Shown here one piece after another: positions 1 through 11,501 of a stretch of DNA of 64,000 nt. Within the stretch, counting starts at the first letter, position 1; every line of letters starts with the position of its first letter. A model generated the notes under the pieces. That model saw nothing but the letters and a program-made list of their open reading frames with translations, ran no database searches and was not told the origin of the DNA. The position numbers were made by a program, and so were the translations under genes. Source of the stretch: Prunus persica (lineage: Eukaryota > Streptophyta > Magnoliopsida > Rosales > Rosaceae); NCBI RefSeq assembly GCF_000346465.2, contig NC_034015.1:20274462-20338461 (forward strand). The letters are read 5' to 3'.

Positions 1-2493
1 AATCTAACTTACGGAGGAGATCCAAATTTGAGTGCAACGGAACGAACTCATTATCATCAAACCATCTTATTCAAAAATGAAACGCTTAAATGCCCCTATA
101 TTTTTCTAACCCTGGGCGATCCCATGTGCCCAACCTCATGTGGGCTTTTGCAGGGTTTAATTGTGTGGTTTAATCTCCTCCCAGTCAATCTCTCCTCCCA
201 GAGCCAGTCTATAACAAGAAAAGCCCAATTCACCTGGGAATATGTGAGTAAGAGAGAGAGAGGGCACAAGAACCCAAAATATGCTTGAATTAATGAAAAA
301 TCGTTAGCCCAATGGAGATGCAGAGGTATGAGCATGAAGAGGCTCAGTAACCAAAAAAATGCGACCATTAATGCAAATATAGGCCAATGCAGGCAAACCT
401 CAAATGTAACATCATTGGCACTGTAAGACATTCTTACACCCTGCCTGCAGGCTGCAGCTTAGCCCTCCAATTTTATTGGCCCATCATAAAAAAATCCAAT
501 GCCTCTCTGCTTCAAGTTCATAGAAGCAAGAGAAGCCAAATCTCTCAGTGTGTAACATAGCTATCAAAGTATCAGACATGGAAATAAAAGCCATGTACAT
601 ACATTCTACCCCAATGGTCCCCCACTCCATCTTCAAAAATATCAGATCCACTGTTTTCTCATTCCATTGTGTCATCTCTTTCATTTCAATTTTAGTTTGA
701 AGCAAAACCCATTTGCCCCATTTCCCTTCCCTTGAAACAGACGTATCAGTTTTCATGGAAAAGCCACCACTGCTGATGCTGCCATTGACATCTCAGTTTC
801 AAGGGCCTTTTCGAATGGAAAGTGTCCTCATCTGCATAACAAAACAAACCAACCCTTCTTTTCCCTTTCCCTTTTCTGTATACACAAAATTGCCAAATTG
901 GGTACATTTTTTCTGTAAAGTTTGGTTTTCATTTTTGGTCAGATCATGAAGCTATGAATGCCTGTTGGTAGGTTTCAATCTGAATTTGAATGCCGAAAGA
1001 TGTTGGAAGGAGGCTACGCTGCAGACCTACAGCTAGCTATATTTGATGTTAGGGTGGTAGGGTGTGCTTGGTTGGTCTTGATTCTGTCTTGCCTCCGTTT
1101 TCGATATACAAATCGAATCAAATTTTGATTCCATTAACTAAGCAGTAAACAGTTGTGGTTGACAACACAACAAAAATCAATGGCCCAATGATGTATCTTT
1201 GTCTGGCTTGCAGAACAACAATTTTCAAATATTAACAATATGGTTTTCTTGTCCACTGCCATTATGCCAGTAATCCTAGTCAATTGTATGGACATGAAGC
1301 TCACAGTGGATTGTTAATCAAACTTGCAAAAGAAGGTGGTTGGCTAATATGACCAAAAAAAAAAAAAAAGAGGTGGTTGGCTACTTATTTCTTTATATGG
1401 GACAAAAGCATATCACTCATCACATTTTCTTATCAATTACTATAGTATATACCATATGCCATTGTTTTTAATTTTTTTTCCAACTTGTTTGACCAACCAT
1501 TACACAAAACCAACTTGTAAGTTTATTTTTTTAAAAGACATAAGAGGGAAAACTCAGAGAAATGGAGTGATTATAGAATACTACGGTAGTACGGCAACGT
1601 GGTACATCTTATATATATGTTATAATATAAGAGGATATTTATTAATACCATTCCTTTAACGGGGAAAAATAAACTATGACGTTCACTTGTATTATAACTC
1701 GTGTACAAGATATAACACGTAACCACGCTACTGTAGTATTCTATAATCTCCCCTAAATATGAAGACTTCAAAAGGAGAAAACCCCAAAAATGTTCAAATT
1801 AACTCTAGTCTTTTTAGGTAGGGAGAAGGTAGGCTGCATGTGGTACAACAATAATGTTCAATCACAAGAACTTACCTTTAGGGGATTTTGAAAATTGGAT
1901 TTACCTTTTTGTATTCTTTTGGTGCAATCTTGGAATGAAAATTCAAAAAGTCCAACCACAGAGAAAAATGAGAGCAACTTTATGTGATCTAACACTTGCT
2001 TTCCCCATCTTAGTGTCCAAGTTGAAAAAGTTTCATCCCACACTCAAAAAGTAATGGAAACATCCAAAGACTTTTATTTTCCTCCTGATATACTTCCCTG
2101 AAACAATCTTTTTCAAAAGCATCATGGAAACTGCCACACCATGTTCATGTCAAAAGCAATTGAAATGCTACCTCTTCTTATCTTCTTCTTTCTTTCTTTC
2201 TGCTTCATATTTTCAAACAGCAATGTCTTTTCTGTCAAATCATAAAAGAGAACAAGAAAATAAACAAGTACTAACCCAGAAAAGCAGTAGAAACAAACAG
2301 GAATCTAAAGGCCACTTTTAGTCCATTCAACTCTAAAACAAACAGATTCACAGTTTCTAAGAATGAAAAACAAAAACAAAAATTCAAATACAGAGAAAGG
2401 TAACTAGAAGTTAGAATTCTAACTATTTCTTCCTTAGAAAAACACAGATTACAGAGGAAACAGAGAGAACAGAGAAAACAGAGAGGGTTTTCT
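1..2493. other. Gene-free left flank with one MITE
   Basis: No open frame here resembles a known family, and the short frames lack convincing starts or conserved motifs. The stretch is AT-rich. It holds an inverted-repeat element at 1569-1748 and a poly-A run near 1351. The last few hundred bases are probably the 3' UTR of the OVATE gene. A distal exon of a gene outside the window cannot be excluded. Confidence 0.5.
1569..1748. mobile_element. MITE-like inverted-repeat element
   Basis: The two ends are inverted copies of each other. The left end starts GATTATAGAATACTAC, and the reverse complement of the right end starts the same way. Similarity continues for about 65 bases per arm with scattered mismatches, leaving a short AT-rich centre. 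The total length of 180 bases with no coding capacity fits a miniature inverted-repeat transposable element. I could not identify a target-site duplication, so the family is unknown. Confidence 0.65.
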
Positions 2494-3414
2494 TCAAGAT
2501 CCCCAGTTAGAGAACAGAGCTTCCCAAATCTCAGTGAAAACCTCAAGAATAACTCTATGATGAAGCGACGAATTCAGTGACAGAAAACACTGCAAAAGCT
2601 GCTCGAGATCCTGGGCTGAAAATATCTGCTTCTCAACGATCATTTCCACCATTGATGTCCTGAAGTCATTGTACGGATCGCTCGACTTCTTCACCACCGC
2701 AAAGCTATCCTTCACTTTTCCTTGTATCGGAAGCAGACCCACTTCAGAGCTCGCTCTTCTCCGGCTAGTACTGTGTCCGTTTCGTGGAGGACGACGTCGT
2801 AATCGAGACCCAGATGAATCAGAAGAGTGGCTCTTTGAAGAAAACAGAGTATCTGTCTCGTCCTCTCTCTTCTCGTCATCGCTGCTCGACCACCACCCTT
2901 TGTAGTTATTACTATCAAAAGAAGAAGAGCTGAAGGGGAAAAACTCGCTGCTCGGCTTGTTCTTCTTAGCATTGCTCGTCTTCTTCTTCTTGTTCTTTTT
3001 CTTCTTTTTCTTATCTCTGTTTTTTCTCTGTCTGAAGCTCTTATCATGGTGGTCGTAGAAAGGGTTTAAAGCTGCGAAAGGTGAGGCTGGAGGGCATGTT
3101 TGGCCATCAGGGTTAAAGGGCTTAACAAAAGGTGAACAACGTTCAAAAATTTTGCGTCTTGGGAGCATGACATCTTTGGTAGAGATGACACAGTGATTGT
3201 TGATGATGGGTTGGTTGGGGTCTGAGCATTTGGGTCTGCAAATGGAGGGGAAGGGTCGAGCCACCTGCTTAGGAGGCTCAATGGTGGGCAAGTCTTGCTG
3301 GTTTTCAGGCAAGAACACTGCTTTTTGGATCACATCCGATAAGTTTCGGGATCGGCAGGAGCCAAATGAGGAGCGAATCATGTTAGAAAGCTTGAGCTTG
3401 AATCGGTTTTCCAT
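2494..3414 (-). CDS. OVATE family protein (transcriptional repressor)
   Basis: This is a single-exon gene of 306 residues. The C-terminal part (about residues 236-295) is an OVATE domain: it starts SFAVVKKSSDPYNDFRTSM, has the EMIVEK core and ends in LEVFTEIWEALF. OVATE proteins are plant-specific nuclear repressors that bind TALE homeodomain proteins and affect organ shape and cell-wall formation. The middle is basic, with a lysine run at about residues 130-147 that may be a nuclear signal, followed by serine- and arginine-rich low complexity. The ATG at 3414 is followed by MENRFKLKLSNMIRSSFGSC, a typical OFP N-terminus. A (GA)n tract lies just upstream in the presumed 5' UTR. The closest class is probably OFP7/OFP8. 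From memory, Arabidopsis OFP8 sits next to site-1 protease, which is also in this window. Confidence 0.93.
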   Translation of the reverse strand: MENRFKLKLSNMIRSSFGSCRSRNLSDVIQKAVFLPENQQDLPTIEPPKQVARPFPSICRPKCSDPNQPIINNHCVISTKDVMLPRRKIFERCSPFVKPFNPDGQTCPPASPFAALNPFYDHHDKSFRQRKNRDKKKKKKNKKKKTSNAKKNKPSSEFFPFSSSSFDSNNYKGWWSSSDDEKREDETDTLFSSKSHSSDSSGSRLRRRPPRNGHSTSRRRASSEVGLLPIQGKVKDSFAVVKKSSDPYNDFRTSMVEMIVEKQIFSAQDLEQLLQCFLSLNSSLHHRVILEVFTEIWEALFSNWGS

Positions 3415-3438
3415 TGGAGAGAGCTATGGAGAACAGAG

Positions 3439-3441
<3 letters not shown>

Positions 3442-3469
<28 letters not shown>
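3442..3469. repeat. (GA)n microsatellite in OVATE 5' UTR
   Basis: An uninterrupted GA tract of 28 bases lies 28 bases upstream of the OVATE start codon. It reads CT on the gene's sense strand. CT-rich tracts are common in plant 5' UTRs, so it probably lies in the leader. Confidence 0.85.
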
Positions 3470-3476
<7 letters not shown>

Positions 3477-6358
3477 GGAGGTGTTTGGATGAAAGGGGTA
3501 CAAATGCATGAGAACCGAAAGTGGGAGTGTTTTGAATGGTATTTTAAATGGAGTCTGAGGAAACTTTTTGCTGTTTTTGTCTTCTTCTTTGTCCTGAACG
3601 AGAAAATATTGGATTGATTATACACTGTTTGTTGTTGACCCTGTAGCTACATTCCTTTTTCTTAATTTTGTTTTTGGGGTTTTCCCTAGGTTATGACATA
3701 ATGAACCAACTTTAACCCCCAACTAATCTTTTGTTTTTCTTTCTGTTTTTGGTGGTTTTCACCAATTTGAATCTTGCCTTGAGAATGAATGGGAAATTAT
3801 TACTTAGATATAGCTTACTATAGCTCTGAAATTGAATCCCATGTATAAAGATGTACTTGTGTGAAACCGCGATAATATTATTTTGCTATTTTTGGTCAAT
3901 CATGATATGTCACGCTTGATGACTTTTCTATATGCAAGTATGTGATTGAATGGTTGGGATAGTAAAATTGTCCTATCCCCAATTCACACAAGTTTTTCTA
4001 CAAAATGAGGGGTGTTTTTAATTCAATGTTAGTTTTAGTATTTAACTAGAAACTCGATGAATGAAATCATGTAGTATAAGATTGAGCATAATATCAGAAC
4101 ATACAACCTAAGCAGAGGGTCCTAAATGTACATTTGCCTGCATTATTAGAGAGATATGTAGTAATATTCTCATGAAAAACTAAAGATAGCCTAGTAAAGG
4201 TGTTTTAAGTTAATTTTATCAAGTAGTTGCGATTCTGATCTTATTCTTTCTCATTAGACATGGGCTCTGCCGTTTGGAACTTTGAACGTTTCAGTGGGTA
4301 GCCAAAGGGGGGATGCTTGGGAAGTTTTCAATGGACAAGTTAGAGAGGAATAAAAATACGTTAGTGGAATAAAAAGTCACTAATATAATGAAATCTGAGG
4401 CCCCTCTGGCTCTCCTGAGCCCTGTGAGAAGAGAACCTTTGCTCTTATTGTTACATTATTATTTTAAAAACAGGGTTTGCAGTCTTGCAGAGGGACAAGG
4501 ACAAGCACCCTTCTCAAACACACAAACAGAGATATGCATGAAGCATGGAAATGGAAGGGTGATTAGGCAGGCAGCACCTCTCCTCTTTATTTCTAATTGT
4601 AGGCGCAGTCTGGCTCTATAGCACTATGCACTCGTGACCCAATAATTCAAATTTGTGCTGCTAATTAAGCTGCATATATATTACAATTATTTATATGAAA
4701 ATAATAAAGAATTGCTGCTTAATTAGTAATTATTTAAGCTATTAAGCTATATAGAGTATATGCTTTGCCTAGTCTATATGTCCATGAACTACCAATTTGA
4801 TTTATTATAGTATATTTTCCTTGCCTAAACACGAATCTATTTATGGGCAGGGACGAGAGGGGTCCCAGGCCCCTTCTCTCTGTCTCTGTGTCTCTGTGTC
4901 TCTCTCTTTCTCTTCCAAGCCATTTCACTCTACTTTTCTCTCTCTTGAACTTGATGTGTGAAAGCTGTAAGTTAAAAGTTTATTTCTTGATTTTTACTTT
5001 AGGCTATACTGGGGTCTGAAAATGATTTTCAAAAAGCTCTACAAGAACATGTAGTGTTTATACTCTCATTCCCTTTATTTTTGTATTTTGCAAGAGGGCC
5101 CTCTAACCTCAATTACTGCTCTGCCACTGTATCTATGTACAATAATATTCTGCAAAACCATGCATTTTTCTCCATTTCACTCTTGAAATGGGAAGAGAGT
5201 TTGCATCAGCAATCAAAAAAGGAGAGCTGCATAAAAAGGGGTGCCCTGGAAAGTGGAAAGCCACCCTAAACATGCAGGTTTGTAACCCACCACCACCCTG
5301 GTTCCATGCATATTTTCATATGAAATAGAGAGTGAGATTGGAAATGTGAGATTCAGAGTGGAGGACAAAGGTTATATTGTCACCTTTTCCATGTTGTATA
5401 TGGGAAATATTATTGTTTTATCAGCCTTTTGATGTTTTCAATCTGAATTTGGTTTTATATGTCTTGTCAACATGTTCGTGTCTGCTTCCAATTCGTCGAC
5501 TGGTTAAAAGACAAATTGAAAGGACCTAAAACTCTTGGCTGCACCAAAGAACTTGAATTTCATTTCATTTCATTACTGAGTTATTTGGTACGTTTCAATT
5601 TTGCCAATAAAAACAAACAAGTACATGGGGTCAAAAACCTGTGTGCGCATTATATAATATGATCAGTCAAGATCCATTGCTCCATCTATAAATCTCTTAA
5701 TTTGAAGAGCATCTCAAAGTCTTAGAAGCTTCCAACAGCACAAATACATATCAAGTAGGGCAGGTCCTTAGCCTTTACAACCAAGATTGCTCATGCAACC
5801 AAAAGCTAACGGACAGTCTTTCTGCAGTTGGATTCATTTTTCAAGTGGAAGTCAGCTCAGTGACAAGAAGAAACCTCTTGGCAGGACATAGATTTCCTCA
5901 TCCACTACTCTCACTTGCTTTCATGCTTTGGTTATGATTATAAAGGCCACGCCACAGGCTCTGAAAATTTCAAACCAATTTGATCTGGACTTGCAAAAAG
6001 GGTTAGTGTTTGACATTTTTGAGTATGACTTTTGGGTGAAGTTATGGGTTCATTTGTAGAAATGAGGGAATATTTTTGGAGCAAAACAAAGACAAGGGCA
6101 ATAAACCAAACCATGAGACAAGTTTGCATGACACTCATCAACCCTAATTTTATGTGCAATCTCTAAAATTCAGATGGATATATGTTTTGTTTTGTTTAGC
6201 ATTCGAAGTTGCAAATTTGGCAGCCTTTTTCAAATCAATCAAAGGAGGGAAAGATGTCAAGCCAATTATAGGGATGGAAAAGTAAAAGGGTCATGACTCG
6301 TGATAAAAGCATAAAAACTTACCTATAACAGGGATATTACAGTTTTGATATTCCCAGA

Positions 6359-6410
6359 CAATAACACAATGACACGTAGAAAAATTATTCTACTTGTCAT
6401 TGTGTTATTG
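6359..6410. repeat. Strong hairpin (23-base arms)
   Basis: The left arm (6359-6381) starts CAATAACACAATGACA. The right arm (6388-6410) is its reverse complement with a single mismatch, and the loop is 6 bases. It could be the remnant of a tiny inverted-repeat transposon or a transcribed foldback. Nothing around it looks coding. Confidence 0.7.
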
Positions 6411-6689
6411 CCCAGTGATTAGAGTTTCTCTCCATGAAAAGTGGTTTGGACCTTTTTTTTACCATGTCCAGTAACTCGAGTCAATCAAACTTCAGTTTTT
6501 GTATAGATCTACCCGTGAACAACTATTTTTGTCTTGCTTGTTTGTCATCCTCATGTCTTGTCTACGTTTTATGTTCCCTCTTGTTTTTTACACTTGTGAA
6601 CAGAGTGGTTATACAGTTATTGGAAATTAGTCAGTTCTGATATGATCTGTTTATTTTGCAGCCTACGTCTCCCTCTTTGTAGAAGTGAT

Positions 6690-7165
6690 ATCAGTGCGAC
6701 TCCGGCGGGAGGGGCTAGCCTGAGCAAAAGGCCCCATGGTCCCTAATTTCGTTTCCAGCGATTAAGGCTTGTTAGGACAAGCACTGGGCTCCATTAGCCC
6801 AAGTAACGCCGAAGGCAAGACTTGCTTGGACTGTGGGCAAGATGACTTAATGCTAACGTTATTGTGACGTCAATAGCAAATTTAAATAACAAAAAAATTA
6901 TTTTAAAAAAAGGAAAAAAAACCAAAATTTTTAGATTTATTTTATTTTATTTTAAAATACCTAGCCATATTCATCATTTCTCATGCCAAAACTCTATACA
7001 AATTCCTCTCTTCATATCTCATGTGAATAGTGGTTGCCCTTAGCTTGCCATAGCAATGAGTGGAAAACCAACAAAAAAATTGCTAGGGCAGGCACTATTC
7101 ATGTGAATAGTAATAGCCCTTGCCTCCCTTTGCCCTTTTCCATGACAAATGGGTGAAAATGCTCT
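6690..7165. mobile_element. Probable non-autonomous transposon, family unknown
   Basis: A block whose composition differs from its AT-rich flanks. It begins near CAGTGCGACTCCGGCGGG and ends near GGGTGAAAATGCTCTTAG, an end typical of plant MITE-like repeats. Inside, the inverted motif ACTATTCA-TG-TGAATAGT lies at 7094-7111, and its half-sites recur at about 7021 and 7116. It has no coding capacity. The boundaries are approximate and it may be two nested elements. Confidence 0.4.
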
Positions 7166-7441
7166 TAGTAAACGCTTTAATCATTTGAGTAACAAACTCC
7201 TTACTCTATAACACTATGTAAGTAGGTTTGAAGCGTAAAATTTGTCTCGTGTTACTGGTTATGTCACTATGGGTTTACTTCATCCTTACTTCAAACAAAT
7301 GTTATTTTGTAAGTCACTTATTATTGTAGCTCTTTTACTTTCATATTTTGTGAAAATACAAAAACACTTACAAGTACCGTAACACATTATAATGCATAAT
7401 TAGGATAAGAATACAGTCACTACATTATGGCAACACAGTCA

Positions 7442-9041
7442 CTACATTTCTCTCAGTTCCCTTACCCTATTGGCAATGCTTGTATCTCTATCTTCAAAAA
7501 GAGCCCCCATCTCTTCTAAGGTCTTGCCTTTTGTCTCTGGTAAAAAGAAGTAAAAAAAGACCGTACCAACCACCATGATTCCCGCAAGCACAAAAAACAT
7601 TCCACCAAATGTTATCTTATTAAAAATGGTTAGAAACGTCATTGACACCACCCCGCTCACCAACCGGTTCACTGATATGGCCAGGCTCGAACCTTGGGCC
7701 CGTAATCTCATCGGGAAGATCTCCGATGAGTAGACCCAGGTTATTGGGCCAAGCCCAATTGAAAAGAACGAGACATCGGCGCAAACAGCCATGATACACA
7801 ACGCAATGGCCCACGTTGGCTTGGTACTCGAATGCTCGAGAAACTTTGACCCAAGGCCTAGCCCAGCTAATGAAATCACCAGCCCGGCACAGCCCAGTAG
7901 CAAAAGGGGCCGCCTCCCAAAGCGATCCAAGTAGCTGGCCGATAGGAACACAGAGGACGTCTTGGTCAGGCCCCTTATCACATTGGCACCGAAAAGCTGC
8001 TTTCTGCTGTGAATTCCAGCAGCCTTGAACACTTCCGGACAGTAGTAGACGACGGCGTCGTTTCCAGAAGCTTGCATGAAGAAGTTTATCCCAATAACAA
8101 CAATGAGCATCCGACGAATGGGCTTAGAAGGATGTACCAAAAGCTCCTTCCAAGCCCCTCGTCCATCTTCATGGGTCGTTAATGGGCCTGTGCTAGGGGG
8201 TAAAGCTAAAGCAGCCTTGCTAATCTCCTCGAGCCTCAATTGAGCTTCCTCTTCAGAAGCAGATGTTCTGATCAGCACCTGTTTTGCTTCACTTAATTTG
8301 CCTTTCATCACAAGCCAATGAGGGGACTCAGGCATGGCTATGACCCCCAACCCTATACCGACAGCTGGCACCGCGGCTAACTCTAGCATTAATCTCCAAT
8401 TTATGTTTGGTGGTAGGCCAGACAAAGCATAATTAATTATGTAACCAACTAACAGGCCAATTGTGATGAACACCTCAGGAAGAGAGGTGAGGAAGCCCCG
8501 GTTCATGGCGGGCGAGAGCTCTGCGATGTAGACTGGGGCAATCATGAGGGCGTAGCCTACGCCAATGCCAGCCACGGCACGTCCGGCCATGAGGAATAGG
8601 TAGGATGTGGCCAGGCCCATTAGGAGTGCACCTATTAGAAATGTGCATGCGGCTAAGACTATAGTGTAACGCCTACCTATATAATCTGATGTTTTCCCGG
8701 ATGCTAGCGATCCAAATAAAGAGAACATGTTTAGGGTTCCTACCAAGACTTCCACTTGTGTTGATGTGATCTTGAGGTTCTCTTTGATGTAAAGCACTGC
8801 CCCGCTCATCACTCCAATATCTGCACAATTTCATGCATTTTTTTGGGGTGAAATTGAATAGAACTTGTTAAATTAATCCAAAACTACAAAATAAAAATTA
8901 AAAAATGAACTTACCATAACCCAACAGAATGGAGTTTGTAGAGGCCAGAAGAGCGCAGACGATGGTGTATTTGTTCATCCCAGTCCCAGCTTTTTCAGAA
9001 TTGGCCTTGGGATTTTGGTGTTGAATTTTAGCCACATCCAT
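7442..9041 (-). CDS. Polyol/monosaccharide H+ symporter, PLT5-like (copy 1)
   Basis: Two exons (9041-8915 and 8820-7442) encode 501 residues. The junction completes GYDIGVMSGA in the first transmembrane helix. Sugar-porter signatures follow: GRRYT, GRAVAGIGVGYALM, GPITWVYSSEIFPMRLRAQG and PETKGKTLEE. The family is the plasma-membrane MFS polyol/H+ symporters, which carry sorbitol, mannitol, xylitol and some hexoses. The N-terminus before helix 1 is short, about 20 residues. Compared with copy 2, the usual PESPRWLV motif reads PESPHWLV (H210, codon at 8328-8330), and NWRLML is followed by E instead of G. The intron that splits this motif in copy 2 is absent. Spacing to copy 2 is 532 bases on the same strand, so this is a tandem duplication. 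The substrate cannot be read from sequence. Confidence 0.93.
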
Positions 9042-9573
9042 TTTCCTCGGCTCCTTTTTTCTTCTTCTGAGAATTTGTAGATGAAAATCTGTGACTCACT
9101 GACTCACTAACTCACTGGGGGGTTTTTGTGGGTGGGTGAGGAAGAAGCTAAGAGTAAATGGGTTTTGTTAGGTTGCAGAGGTGGACCAAAATTGCATGAG
9201 GCATGAAGAACACGTTCTGCAACTGAAGCAATCACATTGTTTAGGTGGCATTTCTCTATTGCCATTTACATTTGTTATGTGGTTTAGGCCCAAAATAAAA
9301 CCACAGACTTGTGCACCTGTCCATGCTACTTTCGAGTCTTCTGCTTTGCTATAAATGTTGTTCAGTCATCTCATTCATTCAACTTCGTATCTCGAGTCTC
9401 ATTCAATTTCCTTTTTCATGGATTGAGGAAATAAAGAAAGTAATTTAATCTCGTTCCGAAAACATCATCTCGAATATCCAGTGTAATCTGATTCACTAAT
9501 AAAATCTAAAATACAATCTCTTTTAGCGTTACTCACAATGCGTTAAAATATGGACGATTTTTCGTGACTAAGA
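9042..9573. other. Spacer between tandem transporters
   Basis: This interval carries the promoter and 5' UTR of transporter copy 1 and the 3' UTR of copy 2, both read leftward. I see no additional gene or repeat in it. Confidence 0.6.
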
Positions 9574-11501
9574 CTAACAAAGAAGCATTTTATGGTTCTC
9601 CTCGTCCTCTTCCTCATGGACTTGATCCTCAAATAGAACCCCAATTTCTTCTAAGCTCTTCCCTTTGGTTTCTGGCAAAAAGAAGTAAAAGAAAACTGTG
9701 CCCACCACCATTATTCCTGCAAGAGCAAAAAACATTCCTCCAAATGTTATCTCCCTAGAAATGCTTAGAAATGTCATGGCCACCAACCCACTCACCAATC
9801 TGTTCACCCCAATGGCCAAGCTTGAACCTTGAGCCCTCAGCCTCATCGGAAATATTTCTGACGAATATACCCATGTGATGGGCCCAAGCCCAATAGAAAA
9901 GAATGAAGCTGCAGAGCAAACAGCCACCACACACAACCCAATTGCCCAATCTGGTTTGTCACCTGAAAACTCAAGAAACTTTGAACCAAAGCCTAAACAA
10001 GCCAATGAGATTGCCATGCCAATAGAGCCCAACAACAGAAGTGGCCGCCTTCCAAACCTGTCCAAGAACAGAGCTGATACTAGAACAAAGGAAGTCTTGG
10101 CTATGCCCATGAGGATTGTGACACCCACAAGATGTTTCTTGTTGTGAATTCCGGCCTCCCTGAAGACCTCCGGGCTGTAGTACACAACGGCGTCATTGCC
10201 GGAGGCCTGCATGAAGAAGTTGACGCCGATGGCAGCGATTAGAATGCGGCGGATGGGCCTAGTGGGCCTCAATAGTAACTCTCTCCAAACCCCTTGTCCA
10301 TGCCAGTTGCTGCTTAATGAAGTGCCTGCTGCTGGGGTACTAGTGATCAACAATGAGGACGCAGCTTTTGCTATCTCTTTGAGTCTCAATTCAGCTTCCT
10401 CTTTGGTTTCAGATGTTCTCATCAAAACCTGCTTTGCTTCATCTAACCGGCCTTTCATGACCAACCACCTAGGCAAAAATATCAACAACTATATATTAAG
10501 TACATGTTATAAAAATTTGAGTGAAATATAGCAACAACAAAAAAGGGAACAAAATTTCAAACCATGCACCTACCTAGGTGACTCTGGCATTGCCAACACA
10601 GCCAATGCAACAGCAATAGCAGGGAATGCTGCAAGGCCAAGCATAAGTCTCCAGTTTATGTTTTGTGGCATGCCCGATAAAGCGTAGTTGGAGATGTAGC
10701 CAAGTAGAATTCCTCCATTGATGAACACCTCAGGGAGAGAGCTGAGGAAGCCCCGGGTGAGAGCCGGCGAGAGCTCAGCCACATAGACTGGGGCAATCAT
10801 GAGAGAGTAGCCAACTCCAATCCCAGCCACAACCCTACCAGCTATGAGGAAGGGGAAGGATGGTGCCAGTCCCATTAGAAGTGCACCTATTAGAAATGTT
10901 GCTGCTGCCAGGACTATAGTGTAACGCCTGCCAATCCAATCTGAAGTCTTGCCTGAGGCAAGTGATCCAATCAAAGAACATACATTCAGAGAACCAACCA
11001 AGATTTCTACTTGGGTTGTTGAGATATTAAGGTCCTCCCTGATGAAAAGAGCAGCACCACTCATCACCCCAATATCTGCAAACAAATCAAGTCGTCCGTA
11101 CTCAGAAATTAAAACAAACACAAACCCTCCTCTGTTCTGTTCTGTTCTTGATGAAATATTCTCCTTTATTTTATTATAAATTTCAATGAATTAATTTGGT
11201 TTGATAGAATCGTGGGTTTTATGTGGACTGAAAAATATTAAGGAAGGTACTGACCATAACCCAAGAGAACAGAGTTGGTGGAAGCCAACAAAGCACCAGC
11301 AAGAGCATATTTGTTGAGACTGGGCTGTGTGGCTTTGAGTTTTTCCGGTGGATGATCAGAAGCTCCGGTGGCCAGCACAGGCCATGTTGGTTGTCTTTTA
11401 CTGTCACTTTTCAGTTGGGTATCTGCAGAAAATGGGGATTCAGACTCTGAATCAGCAGCAGCAAGTAAGTGATAATGGTGGTCCTTGTTGCTTGGCTCCA
11501 T
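9574..11501 (-). CDS. Polyol/monosaccharide H+ symporter, PLT5-like (copy 2)
   Basis: Three exons (11501-11255, 11075-10574, 10468-9574) encode 547 residues with closed phase throughout. It belongs to the same family as its downstream twin: GYDIGVMSGA at the first junction, then GRRYTIVLAA, GRVVAGIGVGYSLM, PESPRWLVMKG, GRRPLLLLGS, GPITWVYSSEIFPMRLRAQG and PETKGKSLEE. It keeps the canonical PESPR arginine, whose codon is split by intron 2 (AG at 10575-10574, G at 10468). The N-terminus before helix 1 is much longer than in copy 1 (82 coding triplets in exon 1), hydrophilic and serine-rich. The product is probably a plasma-membrane polyol/H+ symporter, with sorbitol a plausible substrate if the species is Rosaceae (inference). 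Confidence 0.94.

Larger units (their letters stand above)
3415..7441. other. Intergenic region, about 4 kb
   Basis: This spacer lies between the OVATE gene (5' side) and the 3' end of the first transporter. The first few hundred bases should be the OVATE promoter and 5' UTR. I see no further gene: short frames at 4388-4621 and 5459-5662 have no recognisable motif. It contains a near-perfect hairpin at 6359-6410 and a probable non-autonomous transposon at about 6690-7165, both listed separately. Confidence 0.5.

Noticed and set aside
96..431. Minus-strand frame of 111 codons with hydrophobic segments
   Set aside because: No family motif, and overlapped by other spurious frames. Hydrophobicity comes from AT-rich sequence.
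484..756. Minus-strand 90-codon frame near the left end
   Set aside because: No recognisable domain and no supporting exon neighbours.
4388..4621. Plus-strand 77-codon frame in the 4 kb spacer
   Set aside because: Low-information sequence with no domain. I also scanned the area by eye for well-known microRNA sequences and found none.
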